Shown: positions 23,281 through 33,254, counted from the first letter of the stretch. The stretch: 64,000 nt of DNA from Nocardiopsis suaedae (GCF_027706745.1 NZ_JAQFWP010000001.1:236742-300741), one strand, 5' to 3'. Translations and numbers: made by a program. Notes: a model not told the origin generated them from the letters alone.

Positions 23281-24837
23281 ATGCCAAAAGCACACCGCGA
23301 GCAGTGGGCGACCCGATCCGGGTTCCTGCTGGCGGCGATCGGGTCCGCGGTCGGCCTGGGGAACATCTGGCGCTTCCCCTACGTGGCCTACGAGAGCGGC
23401 GGCGGGGCGTTCCTGGTCCCCTACCTGGTCGCCCTGCTCACGGCGGGAATCCCGCTGCTGATCCTCTCCTACACGATCGGCCACCGCTTCCGGGCCTCTC
23501 CCCCCGTGGCGCTGCGCCGCCTGTCCCGCCCGGCCGAGGCGATCGGCTGGTGGCAGGTCCTCATCAGCTTCTTCATCGCCATCTACTACGCCGTCATCAT
23601 CGCCTGGGCGATCCGCTACGCCGGGTTCTCCATCGGCCAGCAGTGGGGCGCCGAGCCCGGCCCCTTCTTCGAGTCGACGTTCGTCGGCATCACCGAGGCG
23701 GGTGACTTCGGCACCTACAACATCGGCGTGGCCGTCCCGCTGGTCGCGGTGTGGATCATCGTGCTGCTGCTGCTCGGCTTCGGCGTGCGCCGCGGCATCG
23801 AGGTCGCCAACAAGATCTTCATGCCGCTGCTGCTGGTCCTCTTCGGCGCGCTCGTGGTGCGGGCGGTGACCCTGGAGGGCGCCGGCGAGGGCCTGGACGC
23901 CCTGTTCGCGCCGGACTGGTCGGCCCTGGGCGACGGATCGGTCTGGGTGGCCGCCTACGGGCAGATCTTCTTCTCGCTGTCCATCGGCTTCGGCATCATG
24001 ATCACCTACGCCTCCTACCTGCGCCGCAAGGCCGACCTGACCGGCACGGCGCTGGTCGCCGGGTTCGCCAACAGCTCCTTCGAGCTGCTCGCCGGGATCG
24101 GCGTGTTCTCCGCGCTGGGCTTCATGGCCGTGCAGAGCGGCGGCGAGGTCCAGGACGTCGCCGCGGGCGGGATCGGGCTGGCCTTCGTCGCCTTCCCGCA
24201 GATCATCTCCCAGATGCCCGCCGGGGACGTGTTCGGCGTGCTCTTCTTCGTCTCGCTGGTGGTCGCCGGCCTGTCGTCGCTGATCAGCATCGTGCAGGTG
24301 GTCGTCGGGGCGGTGCAGGACCGCTTCGGGGTCGGCCGGGTGCCCGCGGTGGCCGTCGTCGGCGGCGCCACCGCCGTGGTCTCCATCGCGCTGTTCCCGG
24401 CCGGGCAGGGCCTGATCCTGCTCGACACCATCGACCACTGGATCAACCAGTACGGCATCGCCCTGGCGTCGCTGGTGCTCGTGGTCGTCGTGGCCTGGGC
24501 GCTGCGCTCGCTGCCCACCCTGCAGCGCTACACCGACACCATCTCCTCGGTGCCGCTGCGCGGCTGGTGGGTGGTGACCCTCGGGGCGATCACCCCGGTG
24601 GTGCTGGGCTACATGATGTACGACAGCCTCAAGGCCGAGCTCAGCGCGCCGTACGAGGACTACCCGCAGTGGTTCCTCAACGCGGCCGGGTGGGGCGTGG
24701 CGGGCGGCGTCATCGTCCTGTCGGTCCTGATCACCGCCGTGCTGTGGAAGCGTGACGTCGGAACGGCCGAGGACGACCTCGAACGCGAACGCCAGGAGTC
24801 GGCCGCCGGGCAGGCGGCCGGGGAAGGAGACGTCTGA
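23281..24837 (+). CDS. metP: sodium-dependent methionine/alanine importer, NSS family
   Basis: This is a neurotransmitter:sodium symporter family protein of 518 residues with about 11-12 transmembrane helices. The family start is clear: WATRSGFLLAAIGSAVGLGNIWRFPYVAY split over helix 1, followed by GGGAFLVPYLVALL. Later come GFGIMITYASYL and FANSSFELLAG in helices 6-7, which line the substrate and Na+ sites. The charged C-terminus ends in GEGDV. Its stop overlaps the ATG of a MetS-type small subunit, the pairing described for MetPS of Corynebacterium glutamicum, which imports methionine and alanine. Substrate assignment rests on that pairing. Confidence 0.87.
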   Translation: MPKAHREQWATRSGFLLAAIGSAVGLGNIWRFPYVAYESGGGAFLVPYLVALLTAGIPLLILSYTIGHRFRASPPVALRRLSRPAEAIGWWQVLISFFIAIYYAVIIAWAIRYAGFSIGQQWGAEPGPFFESTFVGITEAGDFGTYNIGVAVPLVAVWIIVLLLLGFGVRRGIEVANKIFMPLLLVLFGALVVRAVTLEGAGEGLDALFAPDWSALGDGSVWVAAYGQIFFSLSIGFGIMITYASYLRRKADLTGTALVAGFANSSFELLAGIGVFSALGFMAVQSGGEVQDVAAGGIGLAFVAFPQIISQMPAGDVFGVLFFVSLVVAGLSSLISIVQVVVGAVQDRFGVGRVPAVAVVGGATAVVSIALFPAGQGLILLDTIDHWINQYGIALASLVLVVVVAWALRSLPTLQRYTDTISSVPLRGWWVVTLGAITPVVLGYMMYDSLKAELSAPYEDYPQWFLNAAGWGVAGGVIVLSVLITAVLWKRDVGTAEDDLERERQESAAGQAAGEGDV

Positions 24838-24965
24838 TGTCGACCGGAGCCGTCGTCATGCTGGTCGTGGCCATCGTCATCATCTGGGGCGGCCTCGCCG
24901 CCTCGGCGCTGTGGCTGCGCGCGCACCCCGACCCGGAGGACGCCGCCCGCCGCCAGGCGCGCTGA
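24837..24965 (+). CDS. metS: MetS family NSS transporter small subunit
   Basis: This 42-residue single-pass membrane protein reads as one hydrophobic helix (AVVMLVVAIVIIWGGLAASA) followed by LWLRAHPDPED and a basic end. The IWGGL and R-x-HP features match the MetS-like small subunits that are required for transport by MetP. Its ATG overlaps the metP TGA (TGATG), and GGGAAGGAGA lies just upstream, so production is coupled to the transporter. A strong terminator follows 20 bp downstream. Confidence 0.85.
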   Translation: MSTGAVVMLVVAIVIIWGGLAASALWLRAHPDPEDAARRQAR

Positions 24966-24985
24966 CCTCTCTGCGCACGTACCGA

Positions 24986-25015
24986 GGCGCCCGGCCCCGA
25001 ACGGGGCCGGGCGCC
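24986..25015. terminator. bidirectional hairpin between metS and lrp-like gene
   Basis: A perfect 13-bp stem, GGCGCCCGGCCCC with GGGGCCGGGCGCC, closes a 4-nt GAAC loop. It lies 20 bp after metS and 70 bp after the convergent Lrp gene. Confidence 0.72.
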
Positions 25016-25084
25016 GTCGCGTCCGGCCGCCCCGCCGCTTTCCGATCGCAAGGCGCGGGGCGGCGGCCGTGCCCGGGACCGGCC

Positions 25085-25522
25085 TCAGGGCGGCGCCACC
25101 GGCCGCCAGGGCACCGGGGTGGACAGCACCATCGTGCTGGAGGGCCGGCCGTGCTCGGCCAAGCGGTCGATCAGGTCCTCGAACCGCTCCATCGAGCGCA
25201 CCGCCACCAGCAGCACGCAGCAGGCGTCCCCGGTGACCCGGTGCAGCTGCAGGATCTCCGGCCAGGCCATGGCCTCCTCGTCGCGCAGCAGGCAGCGCGC
25301 CCCGAAGCACTCCATGCGCACCAGCGCGGTCACCGCCAGCCCGGCCGCCGAAGGGTCCACCCGGGCGTGGTAGCCGGTGATGATCCCCCGGTCGGTCAGC
25401 CGCCGCACCCGCTCGGCCACGGCGGGCGAGGACATCCGCACCCGCCGCGCCAGCTCGTTGTACGACAGCCGCCCGTCGGCCTGGAGCTCGGCGAGGATGC
25501 GCCGGTCGACCCCGTCCAGCAT
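25085..25522 (-). CDS. Lrp/AsnC family transcriptional regulator
   Basis: This is a 145-residue amino-acid-responsive regulator. The N-terminal HTH reads LDGVDRRILAELQADGRLSY, then NELARRVRMSSPAVAERVRR and RGIITGYHARVD. The C-terminal RAM ligand-binding domain includes LHRVTGDACCVLLVAVRSM. GGAGGGAAGG precedes ATG 25522, which is chosen over a start 105 nt upstream. It is divergent from kynA-kynU across 168 bp and convergent with metPS. KynR of Pseudomonas, also an Lrp-type protein, controls kynurenine genes in the same arrangement, so control of kynAU by kynurenine or tryptophan is the leading inference. Confidence 0.9.
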   Translation of the reverse strand: MLDGVDRRILAELQADGRLSYNELARRVRMSSPAVAERVRRLTDRGIITGYHARVDPSAAGLAVTALVRMECFGARCLLRDEEAMAWPEILQLHRVTGDACCVLLVAVRSMERFEDLIDRLAEHGRPSSTMVLSTPVPWRPVAPP

Positions 25523-25690
25523 CGCCTTCCCTCCGCCAGGTGAACGCCGGAAATCCATTATGACCGCAAAGTCGGACACCGTGGCCGATAGGCGCCGTCC
25601 ATTCTCATTCGGTGTGATCTGCTGCATGCTGAGGGATCGGGGACGCTCCGGCGCCGGGCCGGGGCCTGATCAGCGAAGAGGTGGGCGACG

Positions 25691-26557
25691 ATGCCGATCC
25701 CGTCCGCGGCCGAGCGCAGACGTGAGAAGCGGGCCGCACGCACCGGAGGCGAACCGGAACTCGACATCGCGGGTGACACCCCCTACGCCCGCTACGGCGC
25801 CATCGACACGCTGCTGGACCTGCAGCGCCCGCGCACCGACGAGCCGTCCGAGACCTCCTTCATCATCGCCACGCAGGTGATGGAGCTGCTGTTCACCCTG
25901 CTCGCCGGGCACTGGGAGCGGGCCCGCGACGCCATGGAGGAGGACGACGTGCCCGCCGCCCTGGCCGAGCTGCGCCGGGGCGCGCACGTCCAGGACGTGC
26001 TGGTCTCCTCCTGGGACCTGCTCGCCGACCTGAGCCCCACCGAGTTCTCCCGCTTCCGCGACGCCCTGGGCGACGCCTCGGGCTTCCAGTCGCACACCTA
26101 CCGCCGGCTGGAGTTCCTGCTCGGGAACACCTCCGAGCCGATGGTCCGCCCGCACAAGGGCTCCCCGCGCGCCCGCGCCGAGCTGGAGCGCGCGATGTCC
26201 GAGCCCGGCCTCTACGACGCCGCCCTGCGCCTGCTCGCCCGGCGCGGCCTGCCCGTGCCCGAGGAGGCGCTGGAGCGGGACCGCGCCCGGCCCTACGCCG
26301 AGCACGACGGGGTGCGCGCCGCCTGGGCCCGCGTCTACGCCGACGACACCCCGGGCAACGACCTGTTCACCCTGGCCGAGGCGCTGCTGGACACCGCCGA
26401 GCGGGTCACCCGGTGGCGGCAGCGGCACCTGGCCGCGGTCAAGCGCTCCATGGGCGCCAAGCCCGGCACCGGCGGCTCCAACGGGCTGCGCTGGCTGGCC
26501 GCCAACGCCGCCGAGGACGTCTTCCCCGAGCTGTGGTCGCTGCGCACCGAGCTGTGA
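25691..26557 (+). CDS. kynA: tryptophan 2,3-dioxygenase
   Basis: This heme enzyme opens the indole ring of L-tryptophan to N-formylkynurenine, the first step of the kynurenine pathway. The 288-residue protein shows TDO marks: DTPYARYGAIDTLLDLQ near 28, FIIATQVMELLF near 57, GFQSHTYRRLEFLLGN near 132, and the C-terminal WRQRHLAAVKRSMGAK with the heme-ligand His followed by GTGGSNG. GAAGAGG lies upstream of the ATG. It is followed by kynU after 47 bp, so the two form an operon. A divergent Lrp-type regulator is next to it. No kynurenine formamidase gene lies in the window. Confidence 0.93.
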   Translation: MPIPSAAERRREKRAARTGGEPELDIAGDTPYARYGAIDTLLDLQRPRTDEPSETSFIIATQVMELLFTLLAGHWERARDAMEEDDVPAALAELRRGAHVQDVLVSSWDLLADLSPTEFSRFRDALGDASGFQSHTYRRLEFLLGNTSEPMVRPHKGSPRARAELERAMSEPGLYDAALRLLARRGLPVPEEALERDRARPYAEHDGVRAAWARVYADDTPGNDLFTLAEALLDTAERVTRWRQRHLAAVKRSMGAKPGTGGSNGLRWLAANAAEDVFPELWSLRTEL

Positions 26558-26604
26558 GAACCACCACCGCAATCCGTGAGCGGACACGAGAAGGGAACCG
26601 CCGC

Positions 26605-27852
26605 ATGGCGCCCGTGACCCGAGAAGAGTGCGCGAAGCGCGACGCCGAGGACCCGCTGGCCGCATTCCGCGGCGAGTTCCGGCTCCCCGAGGGCGTGATC
26701 TACCTGGACGGCAACTCGCTGGGCGCGCTGCCCGCCGCGGTGCCCGGCCGCGTCGCCGACCTGATCGAGCGCGAATGGGGCGAGGGCCTCATCGCGAGCT
26801 GGAACGACGCCGGGTGGTGGGACAAGCCACGCGAACTGGGCGCCATGCTCGCCCCGCTGCTGGGCGCCGCCGGGGACGAGGTGGTGGTCGGCGACGGCGT
26901 CTCCGCCAACATCTTCAAGACCCTGGTGGCGGGGCTGCGCCTGAACCCCGGGCGCTCCGTGCTGCTGGGCGAGGACGGCAACTTCCCCACCGACCTGTAC
27001 ATCACCCAGGGCGCCGCCGAGATCACCGGTGCCGAGGAGCGCCGCGCCCCCGCCCGCCCCGACGCCCTGGAGGAGGCGCTGGCCGGGGGAGACGTGGCGG
27101 TCCTGCTGCTCAGCCACGTGGACTACCGGACCGGTGAGCTGCGCGACATGGCGGCGATCACCGAGCTCGCGCACCGCCACGGCGCCCTGGTCGTGTGGGA
27201 CCTGTGCCACAGCGCGGGCGCGGTCCCGGTCGACCTGGACGGCTGCGGGGCCGACTTCGCCGTCGGCTGCACCTACAAGTACCTGAACGCGGGCCCCGGC
27301 GCCCCCGGCTTCGTCTACGCCGCCCGGCGCCACCAGCCCCACCTGCGCCAGCCCCTCAGCGGCTGGCACGGGCACGCCCGCCCCTTCGACTTCGAACCCG
27401 ACTACCGGCCCGCCGACGGCGCCTCCCGCCTGCTCAGCGGCTCCCAGCCGCTGGTCGCCGACGCGGCGCTGGAGGCCAGCCTGCGGGTGTGGTCGCGGGT
27501 GGACATGGAGCAGCTGCGGACCAAGAGCCTGGCCCTGACCGACCTGTTCATCACCATCGCCGCCCCGGGCGGCACCGGGCCGGGCGGGCTGCGGCTGGTC
27601 ACCCCCGCCGAACCGGAGCGGCGCGGCAGCCAGGTGTCGCTGGCGCACCCGGACGGCTACCCGATCGTCCAGGCGCTGATCGCGCGCGGCGTCATCGGCG
27701 ACTTCCGCGCCCCGGACGTGCTCCGCTTCGGCTTCACCCCGCTTTACCTCGGCTACACCGAGGTGTTCGACGCGGCGACGGCGCTGGTGGAGGTCGTGGA
27801 GTCCGGCGAGTGGCGCGATCCCCGCCACTCCAGGCGGTCCCAGGTCACCTGA
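26605..27852 (+). CDS. kynU: kynureninase
   Basis: This PLP enzyme cleaves kynurenine (or 3-hydroxykynurenine) to anthranilate (or 3-hydroxyanthranilate) and alanine. The 415-residue protein has YLDGNSLGALP near residue 31, VVGDGVSANIFKTL (phosphate-binding region) near 94, VVWDLCHSAGAVPVDL with the PLP-pairing Asp near 195, and the Schiff-base Lys in VGCTYKYLNAGPG near 223. The C-terminal LRFGFTPLYLGYTEVF is also typical. GAAGGGA precedes the ATG. With kynA it would turn tryptophan into anthranilate plus alanine, provided a formamidase acts in between. Confidence 0.93.
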   Translation: MAPVTREECAKRDAEDPLAAFRGEFRLPEGVIYLDGNSLGALPAAVPGRVADLIEREWGEGLIASWNDAGWWDKPRELGAMLAPLLGAAGDEVVVGDGVSANIFKTLVAGLRLNPGRSVLLGEDGNFPTDLYITQGAAEITGAEERRAPARPDALEEALAGGDVAVLLLSHVDYRTGELRDMAAITELAHRHGALVVWDLCHSAGAVPVDLDGCGADFAVGCTYKYLNAGPGAPGFVYAARRHQPHLRQPLSGWHGHARPFDFEPDYRPADGASRLLSGSQPLVADAALEASLRVWSRVDMEQLRTKSLALTDLFITIAAPGGTGPGGLRLVTPAEPERRGSQVSLAHPDGYPIVQALIARGVIGDFRAPDVLRFGFTPLYLGYTEVFDAATALVEVVESGEWRDPRHSRRSQVT

Positions 27853-28386
27853 CCGGCCCCGGGCGGCGCTCCCGCGGCCCGGCGGCGGTCGGCCGAGACC
27901 AGGGCCGCACGATGGTGTGACGAGCACCGCTTTTTTACCCGATCGAGATGCGAGAGCCCCTGCGGCGCGGGCGGTCCCGACGCCGCAGGGGCTCCCCTGT
28001 GGCCTCGTTGACCTGCGTTTTTACCTGTAGTCCCATCGCATTTTACTTTTCCGTGGGTTACAGTCCTTCGTGACCGGTTCGTGACCTAGGTGTTTCACGG
28101 GCCGGTGTCCTTCCCGGCCGCGCACCATGTGGGCCGGGCAGAACGAGGCCCCCGATCTTCTCGGGGACCGGAGTGGCCGGCGTGCGAGCCGGACTCCTCT
28201 GGCGGCGCCGCCCCCGCGGCGCTCGGGGTCCCACCCCCCGCAAAACGCCGGTCCCCGCCCACGCGACCACGGGCAGCCGCCCATGTGCCGTCGCATGCAC
28301 CGGATCCGCCGCGCCCTTGAACCGCCGTGCCCGGATTCCCCTGTGCCTCGTTCGGTCCTGTCTCCGACCCCAGTGGGTTTCACTCA
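27853..28386. other. intergenic region: kynU terminator and AT-rich promoter area
   Basis: This 534-bp gap holds the kynU terminator (27954-27994) and then an AT-rich block at 28010-28090 (ACCTGTAGTCCC, GCATTTTACTTTTCCG) with GTGACC repeats. That block is a likely promoter for the DPBB-like gene. The remaining 300 bp before that gene are GC-rich and would form a long 5' leader. I looked for a c-di-AMP riboswitch and did not find its pattern. At 28295 an ATG begins MHRIRRAL, in another frame. Confidence 0.5.
27954..27994 (+). terminator. rho-independent-like terminator of kynAU
   Basis: A perfect 14-bp stem, GAGCCCCTGCGGCG with CGCCGCAGGGGCTC, encloses a 13-nt loop about 100 bp after the kynU stop. 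A T-run occurs further on at about 28017. Confidence 0.7.
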
Positions 28387-29406
28387 ATGAGCTCTGACAG
28401 TCCGATCCAGTACGGCAAGGTGAAGTCGTCCTACTTCTGGGACGACGGTTCCGGCATCAACGGAGACACCGGCGCCCCCGCATCCGGCGAGCCCATGCAG
28501 AAGGGCCTCGCGGCCAGCCCGAGCTGGCCGCTGGGCACCGAGGGCTACGTCCTCTACGAAGGCAAGAAGGCCGAGTTCTTCATCGGCGACCGCGGCCCGG
28601 GCGACCCGGCCGAGGGCTGCAACGTCCTGCTCGACCTGGACGGCAAGACCTTCGCCGAGCTCACCGGGGAGTCCTGGAACGACTCCAGCTACACCGTCTC
28701 CGGCGGCAACGGCCACATCGACGTCGAGTACGTCATCACCAAGTGGGGCGACGGCCACGGAACCGAGGGCGCGCCCCGACCGATGAGCGGCTCCACGGTG
28801 TGCGACAGCGCGGTCTCCGCCATCCCCGACGACCTCCGCTCCGACGAGGAGAAGAAGGCCGACGAGCAGAAGAAGAAGGAAGAGGAGGCCCAGAAGAAGG
28901 AGGAAGAGGCCCAGAAGAAGAAGGAGGAGGAGCAGAAGAAGGCCGAGGAGAAGGCCGAGGCCGAGGCCGCCGAGAAGAAGGCCGAGCAGACCGACGAGGA
29001 GCTCGCCGCCCACAGCCGGGGCGACTCCGGCGGCGGCTCGTCCACCGGCACCGAGGCCCAGACCGCGGCCAACAGCATGAACGGCTTCACCCTGGCCGGA
29101 GCCGACCTGCCCCTCGCGGCGGGCGCGCTGACCCTCGCGGTCCTCCCGGCGCTGCTCATCGCGCTCTTCTTCGCCCGCCGCCCCGCGGCCTCCTACGCGT
29201 CCGAGGGCAGCGGCCTGCTGTCCCGGGTCGCCTCCCGCCTGCCCGAGCCGTGGGTGGCCAAGGCCGCCGACGCCGGAACCCGGGTGAAGGAGTCCTCCGC
29301 CTACGCCAAGGCCGCCGACCTGGCCGCCAAGGCCGGCACCGCCGCAGGCACCGCCCGCGACAACGTCGTGGAGCGCCTGCGCTCCAGGGGCCGCCACGGC
29401 GCCTAA
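28387..29406 (+). CDS. double-psi beta-barrel-like protein with coiled coil and C-terminal membrane helix
   Basis: This 339-residue protein has three parts. Residues 8-150 resemble the RlpA/expansin-type DPBB fold (KVKSSYFWDDGSG, FFIGDRGPG, LLDLDGKTFAELTG, IDVEYVITKWG). Residues about 155-215 are a Lys/Glu repeat (EEKKADEQKKKEEEAQKK) that would form a long charged helix. One transmembrane helix (LPLAAGALTLAVLPALLIAL) follows at about 240-260, then an Ala/Lys-rich tail. A DPBB domain of this type is normally exported, but no signal peptide is encoded from ATG 28387 or GTG 28327. Either the start is frameshifted or the topology is unusual. A terminator follows. Confidence 0.72.
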   Translation: MSSDSPIQYGKVKSSYFWDDGSGINGDTGAPASGEPMQKGLAASPSWPLGTEGYVLYEGKKAEFFIGDRGPGDPAEGCNVLLDLDGKTFAELTGESWNDSSYTVSGGNGHIDVEYVITKWGDGHGTEGAPRPMSGSTVCDSAVSAIPDDLRSDEEKKADEQKKKEEEAQKKEEEAQKKKEEEQKKAEEKAEAEAAEKKAEQTDEELAAHSRGDSGGGSSTGTEAQTAANSMNGFTLAGADLPLAAGALTLAVLPALLIALFFARRPAASYASEGSGLLSRVASRLPEPWVAKAADAGTRVKESSAYAKAADLAAKAGTAAGTARDNVVERLRSRGRHGA

Positions 29407-29427
29407 GGGCCCTCCCGCCCCCTCACT

Positions 29428-29476
29428 GCGGCGGGTTCCTGCTCCGTCCCTCCGGAGCAGGAACCCGCCGCTTCTT
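29428..29476 (+). terminator. long perfect hairpin terminator
   Basis: An 18-bp perfect stem, GCGGCGGGTTCCTGCTCC with GGAGCAGGAACCCGCCGC, and an 8-nt loop are followed by TTCTT. It lies 22 bp after the stop of the DPBB-like gene and is one of the clearest terminators in the window. Confidence 0.85.
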
Positions 29477-29483
29477 CATCCGC

Positions 29484-29545
29484 GTTGATCTCGGGAAATT
29501 CGACCCTAAAACCGCGCCGGTAGCGTCCTTTCTCCCGAGATCAAC
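29484..29545. repeat. 62-bp palindromic intergenic repeat, copy A
   Basis: The outer arms GTTGATCTCGGGA and TCCCGAGATCAAC are a perfect 13-bp inverted repeat. Read on the minus strand, this copy matches copy B at 44624-44685 at about 53 of 62 positions, including the core GGACGCTACC and GCGCGGTTTTAG. It lies between a terminator and the 3' end of the E2 gene. Same length and conserved core at two loci indicate a REP/MITE-like element. Confidence 0.75.
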
Positions 29546-29568
29546 GCCGTAGGACGCTGGGGCCGCCC

Positions 29569-31133
29569 CTACAGCTCTCCGAGGAGCAGCTCCGGGGACT
29601 CCACGCGGTCGGCGACGAAGCGGAGGAAGCCCCCGGCGGTGCCGCCGTCGCAAACCCGGTGGTCGAAGGCCAGGGTCAGCTCCGTCACCGGGCGCACGGA
29701 CAGCTCGCCGTCCACGACCCACGGGCGGTCGATGATCCGCCCCATGCCCAGGATCGCCGCCTCCGGGTGGTTGATGATCGCCGCCGACCCGTCGACGCCG
29801 AACACCCCGTAGTTGTTCACCGTGAAGGTGCCCCCGGACATGTCCTCCGGGGACAGGGCGCCGTCGCGGGCCGTGCGCGCCGTCTCGGCGATCGCCGCCG
29901 ACACCTCCCGCGCGTTCATCGCCCCCGCGTCCGTGACCACCGGCACCACCAGGCCGCGCGGCGTCTGCGCGGCCACGCCCAGGTTGATCCGGGAGAACCG
30001 GACCAGCTCCCCGCGCTCGGTGTCGACCTGGCTGTTGAGGTCGGGGAAGCGCTGGAGGCCCAGCGCGCAGAACCGCGCGAGCAGCCCCAGCAGGCTCACC
30101 GGCCGGCCGGGGTCGGCCGCGTTCAGGCGGGACCGCAGACCCACCAGCCCGGAGGCGTCCACGTCGACCCACACCGTCGCCTCGGGGATCTCCCGCCGCG
30201 AGCGGGACAGCCGCTCGGCCATGGCGGCCCGTGCCCCGCGCATCGGGATCCGCTCCTCGGGGCCGCGCGGCCCCGGGCCGGTGCCGGGAGCGGCGGTGCC
30301 GGGAGCGCTTGTGCGATCGCCGGTACCGGGTGCTCCGTTCTCGCTGGGCCCCCCGACGGCCCTGGCCGCGGGGCCCGTCACGCCCGTCACGCCCGTCGCG
30401 CTGGTGGCGCCCCTCGTGCCCGCGGCGTGCCCGCCGTCCACCGCGCCGGGCGCGGTCGGCCCGTGCAGTGTGCGGACGGCCGCCTCCACGTCGCGCCGCA
30501 GCACCAGGCCGCCCTCGCCGCTTCCGGCGACCTGCGCCACGTCCACGCCGTTCTCCCTGGCCAGCCGCCGCACCAGCGGGGAGACCACGGGCGGGACCCG
30601 GCTCGCGCGCGATTCCGGGCCGGAGGGCGGCGCGGCGGCCGGGGACACCGTCGTCCCCGGCCGGCGCCGCCCCCGGCGGGGCTGGGCCGCCCCGGTCCCG
30701 TACCCCACGAGGACCGCGCCCGAGCCCTGGCCCTGCTGCGCGGCGCCGTTGCCGCGCGAACCGGTCTCGGGGGAGGTGCGGGCCTCGGGGACGACGGTCC
30801 CCGGTTCGGTGAAAGCCTGCCGGGGCGCGGAGGGCTCCACGGGGGACCGCCCGGAGTCCGGCTCCTCAGGGGCCGCCGCCTCGGCGGAGCCTTCGGCGGC
30901 CACGGTGACCAGCGGCGCCCCCACCGGAACGGTCTGCCCCGGGTCGGCGTGCAGCGCGGTGACGGTCCCCGCGAACGGGCAGGGCACCTCCACCGCGGCC
31001 TTGGCGGTCTCCACCTCGGCCACCGGCTGGTCCACCGTGACCGTGTCGCCGACCGCGACCCGCCACTCCACCAGCTCGGCCTCGGTCAGGCCCTCGCCCA
31101 GGTCGGGCAGGGCGAAGTCGCGCCCGTTTGCGC

Positions 31134-31137
<4 letters not shown>
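29569..31137 (-). CDS. bkdC: 2-oxoacid dehydrogenase E2 component (dihydrolipoamide acyltransferase)
   Basis: This is the core acyltransferase of a 2-oxoacid dehydrogenase complex, 522 residues. An N-terminal lipoyl domain (1-80) carries the lipoyl-lysine in VETAKAAVEVP. A long Pro/Ala/Gly linker contains a peripheral-subunit-binding domain (VSPLVRRLARENGVDVAQVA, with GSGEGG, near 190-225). A second linker leads to the catalytic domain (about 290-522), with the FDHRVCDGG active-site His. The ATG overlaps the E1 beta stop (ATGA). With E1 alpha, E1 beta and a BkdR-like Lrp gene it fits a branched-chain 2-oxoacid complex; a pyruvate-type complex is the alternative. E3 must be encoded elsewhere. 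Confidence 0.85.
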
Positions 31138-32153
<1,016 letters not shown>

Positions 32154-32156
32154 CGC

Positions 32157-33254
32157 TCAGCCCTCCCGGATCTCGGCCAGCAGGTCCCGGCGCTGGCGCT
32201 CCAGCTGCGCCGGGATCGAGTGGTACACGTGCGCGAACAGCTCCTCAGGCGCGGTCTCGTCCTCGCCGGAGTAGCGCTCCCGGACGGCGGCGGCCGCGTT
32301 CTCGGCCTCCTTCTCAAAGCCGTCCATCGCCGTGTCGTCCAGGGCGCCCTCCGCGCGCAGCAGCGCCTCAAGGCGGGTGAGCGGGTCGCGGTCCTCCCAG
32401 CGCGCGCGCTCGGAGTCGTCCCGGTAGCGGCCCGGGTCGTCGGAGTTGGTGTGCGGGTCCAGACGGTAGGTGCGCGCCTCGATGAGGGTCGGCCCGCCGC
32501 CGTCCCGGGCCGACGCCAGGGCCTGGGAGACCGCCGCGTACACGGCGGCGGCGTCGTTGCCGTCGATGTGCGCCCCGGCCATGCCGTACCCGACGGCCTT
32601 GTGCGCCAGGGTCGGCGCGGCGGACTGCTTCTCCACCGGGACGCTGATGGCCCACTGGTTGTTCTGCACCAGGAACACCACCGGCGCCTTCCACACGGCG
32701 GCGAAGTTGAACGCCTCGTGCGCGTCGCCCTCACTGGTGGCGCCGTCGCCCATCATCACCAGGGCGGCGGTGTCCTCCCCGGCGCGGCGGGCCGCCCAGG
32801 CGAGCCCGACCGCGTGCGGGGCGCTGGTGGCCAGCGGTGTGCACTGCGGGGCGCACCGGTGGCGGCGGGGGTCGTAGCCGCTGTGCCAGTCCCCGCGCAG
32901 CAGGGTGAGCACCTCGACGGGGTCGACGCCGCGCGCGACCAGGGAGACGCAGTCCCTGTAGGTGGGGAAGAGCCAGTCGCGGTCCGCCATGGCCAGTGCC
33001 CCGCCCACCTGGCATGCCTCTTGGCCGCGGGAGGAGGGGTACACGGCCAGGCGGCCCTGGCGGGCGAGCGCACTGGCCTGGCGGTCGAAGCGGCGGCCGA
33101 TGACCATGCCGCGCAGGAGGGCGAGGAGGGTGCCCGGTTCGGGAGTGTCGTAGGCGGTCCCCTCGGTCCTGCGGCCGGTCGGGTCGACCAGCCCGGTGGG
33201 CTCCACGGAGGGGAGCGGTGGAGCCGATCCGCGTGCGTCATCGCTGCGCTTCAT
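32157..33254 (-). CDS. bkdA: 2-oxoacid dehydrogenase E1 component alpha subunit
   Basis: This is the ThDP-binding alpha chain of E1, 365 residues. It shows MVIGRRFDRQASALARQGRL near 50, SSRGQEACQVG, CAPQCTPLATSAPHAVGLA, and the ThDP motif MGDGATSEGDAHEAFNFAAV ending VFLVQNNQWAIS near 165-200, then YRLDPHTNSDDPGRYR. The ATG at 33254 lacks a clear ribosome-binding site; an upstream in-frame start would extend it by 36 residues with no conserved content. It leads the E1 alpha-E1 beta-E2 operon. A divergent Lrp-type regulator starts 134 bp away, as in characterised bkd clusters. Pyruvate is an alternative substrate. Confidence 0.86.
   Translation of the reverse strand: MKRSDDARGSAPPLPSVEPTGLVDPTGRRTEGTAYDTPEPGTLLALLRGMVIGRRFDRQASALARQGRLAVYPSSRGQEACQVGGALAMADRDWLFPTYRDCVSLVARGVDPVEVLTLLRGDWHSGYDPRRHRCAPQCTPLATSAPHAVGLAWAARRAGEDTAALVMMGDGATSEGDAHEAFNFAAVWKAPVVFLVQNNQWAISVPVEKQSAAPTLAHKAVGYGMAGAHIDGNDAAAVYAAVSQALASARDGGGPTLIEARTYRLDPHTNSDDPGRYRDDSERARWEDRDPLTRLEALLRAEGALDDTAMDGFEKEAENAAAAVRERYSGEDETAPEELFAHVYHSIPAQLERQRRDLLAEIREG

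Noticed and set aside
28000..28386. c-di-AMP (ydaO) riboswitch upstream of the DPBB-like gene
   Set aside because: Such riboswitches often precede actinobacterial wall genes, but the conserved core segments were not found.
29484..29545. 62-bp palindrome as an ordinary terminator of the E2 operon
   Set aside because: A better terminator with T-run lies beside it for the other strand. The element's loop and length are conserved at a distant locus, which a simple terminator would not need.
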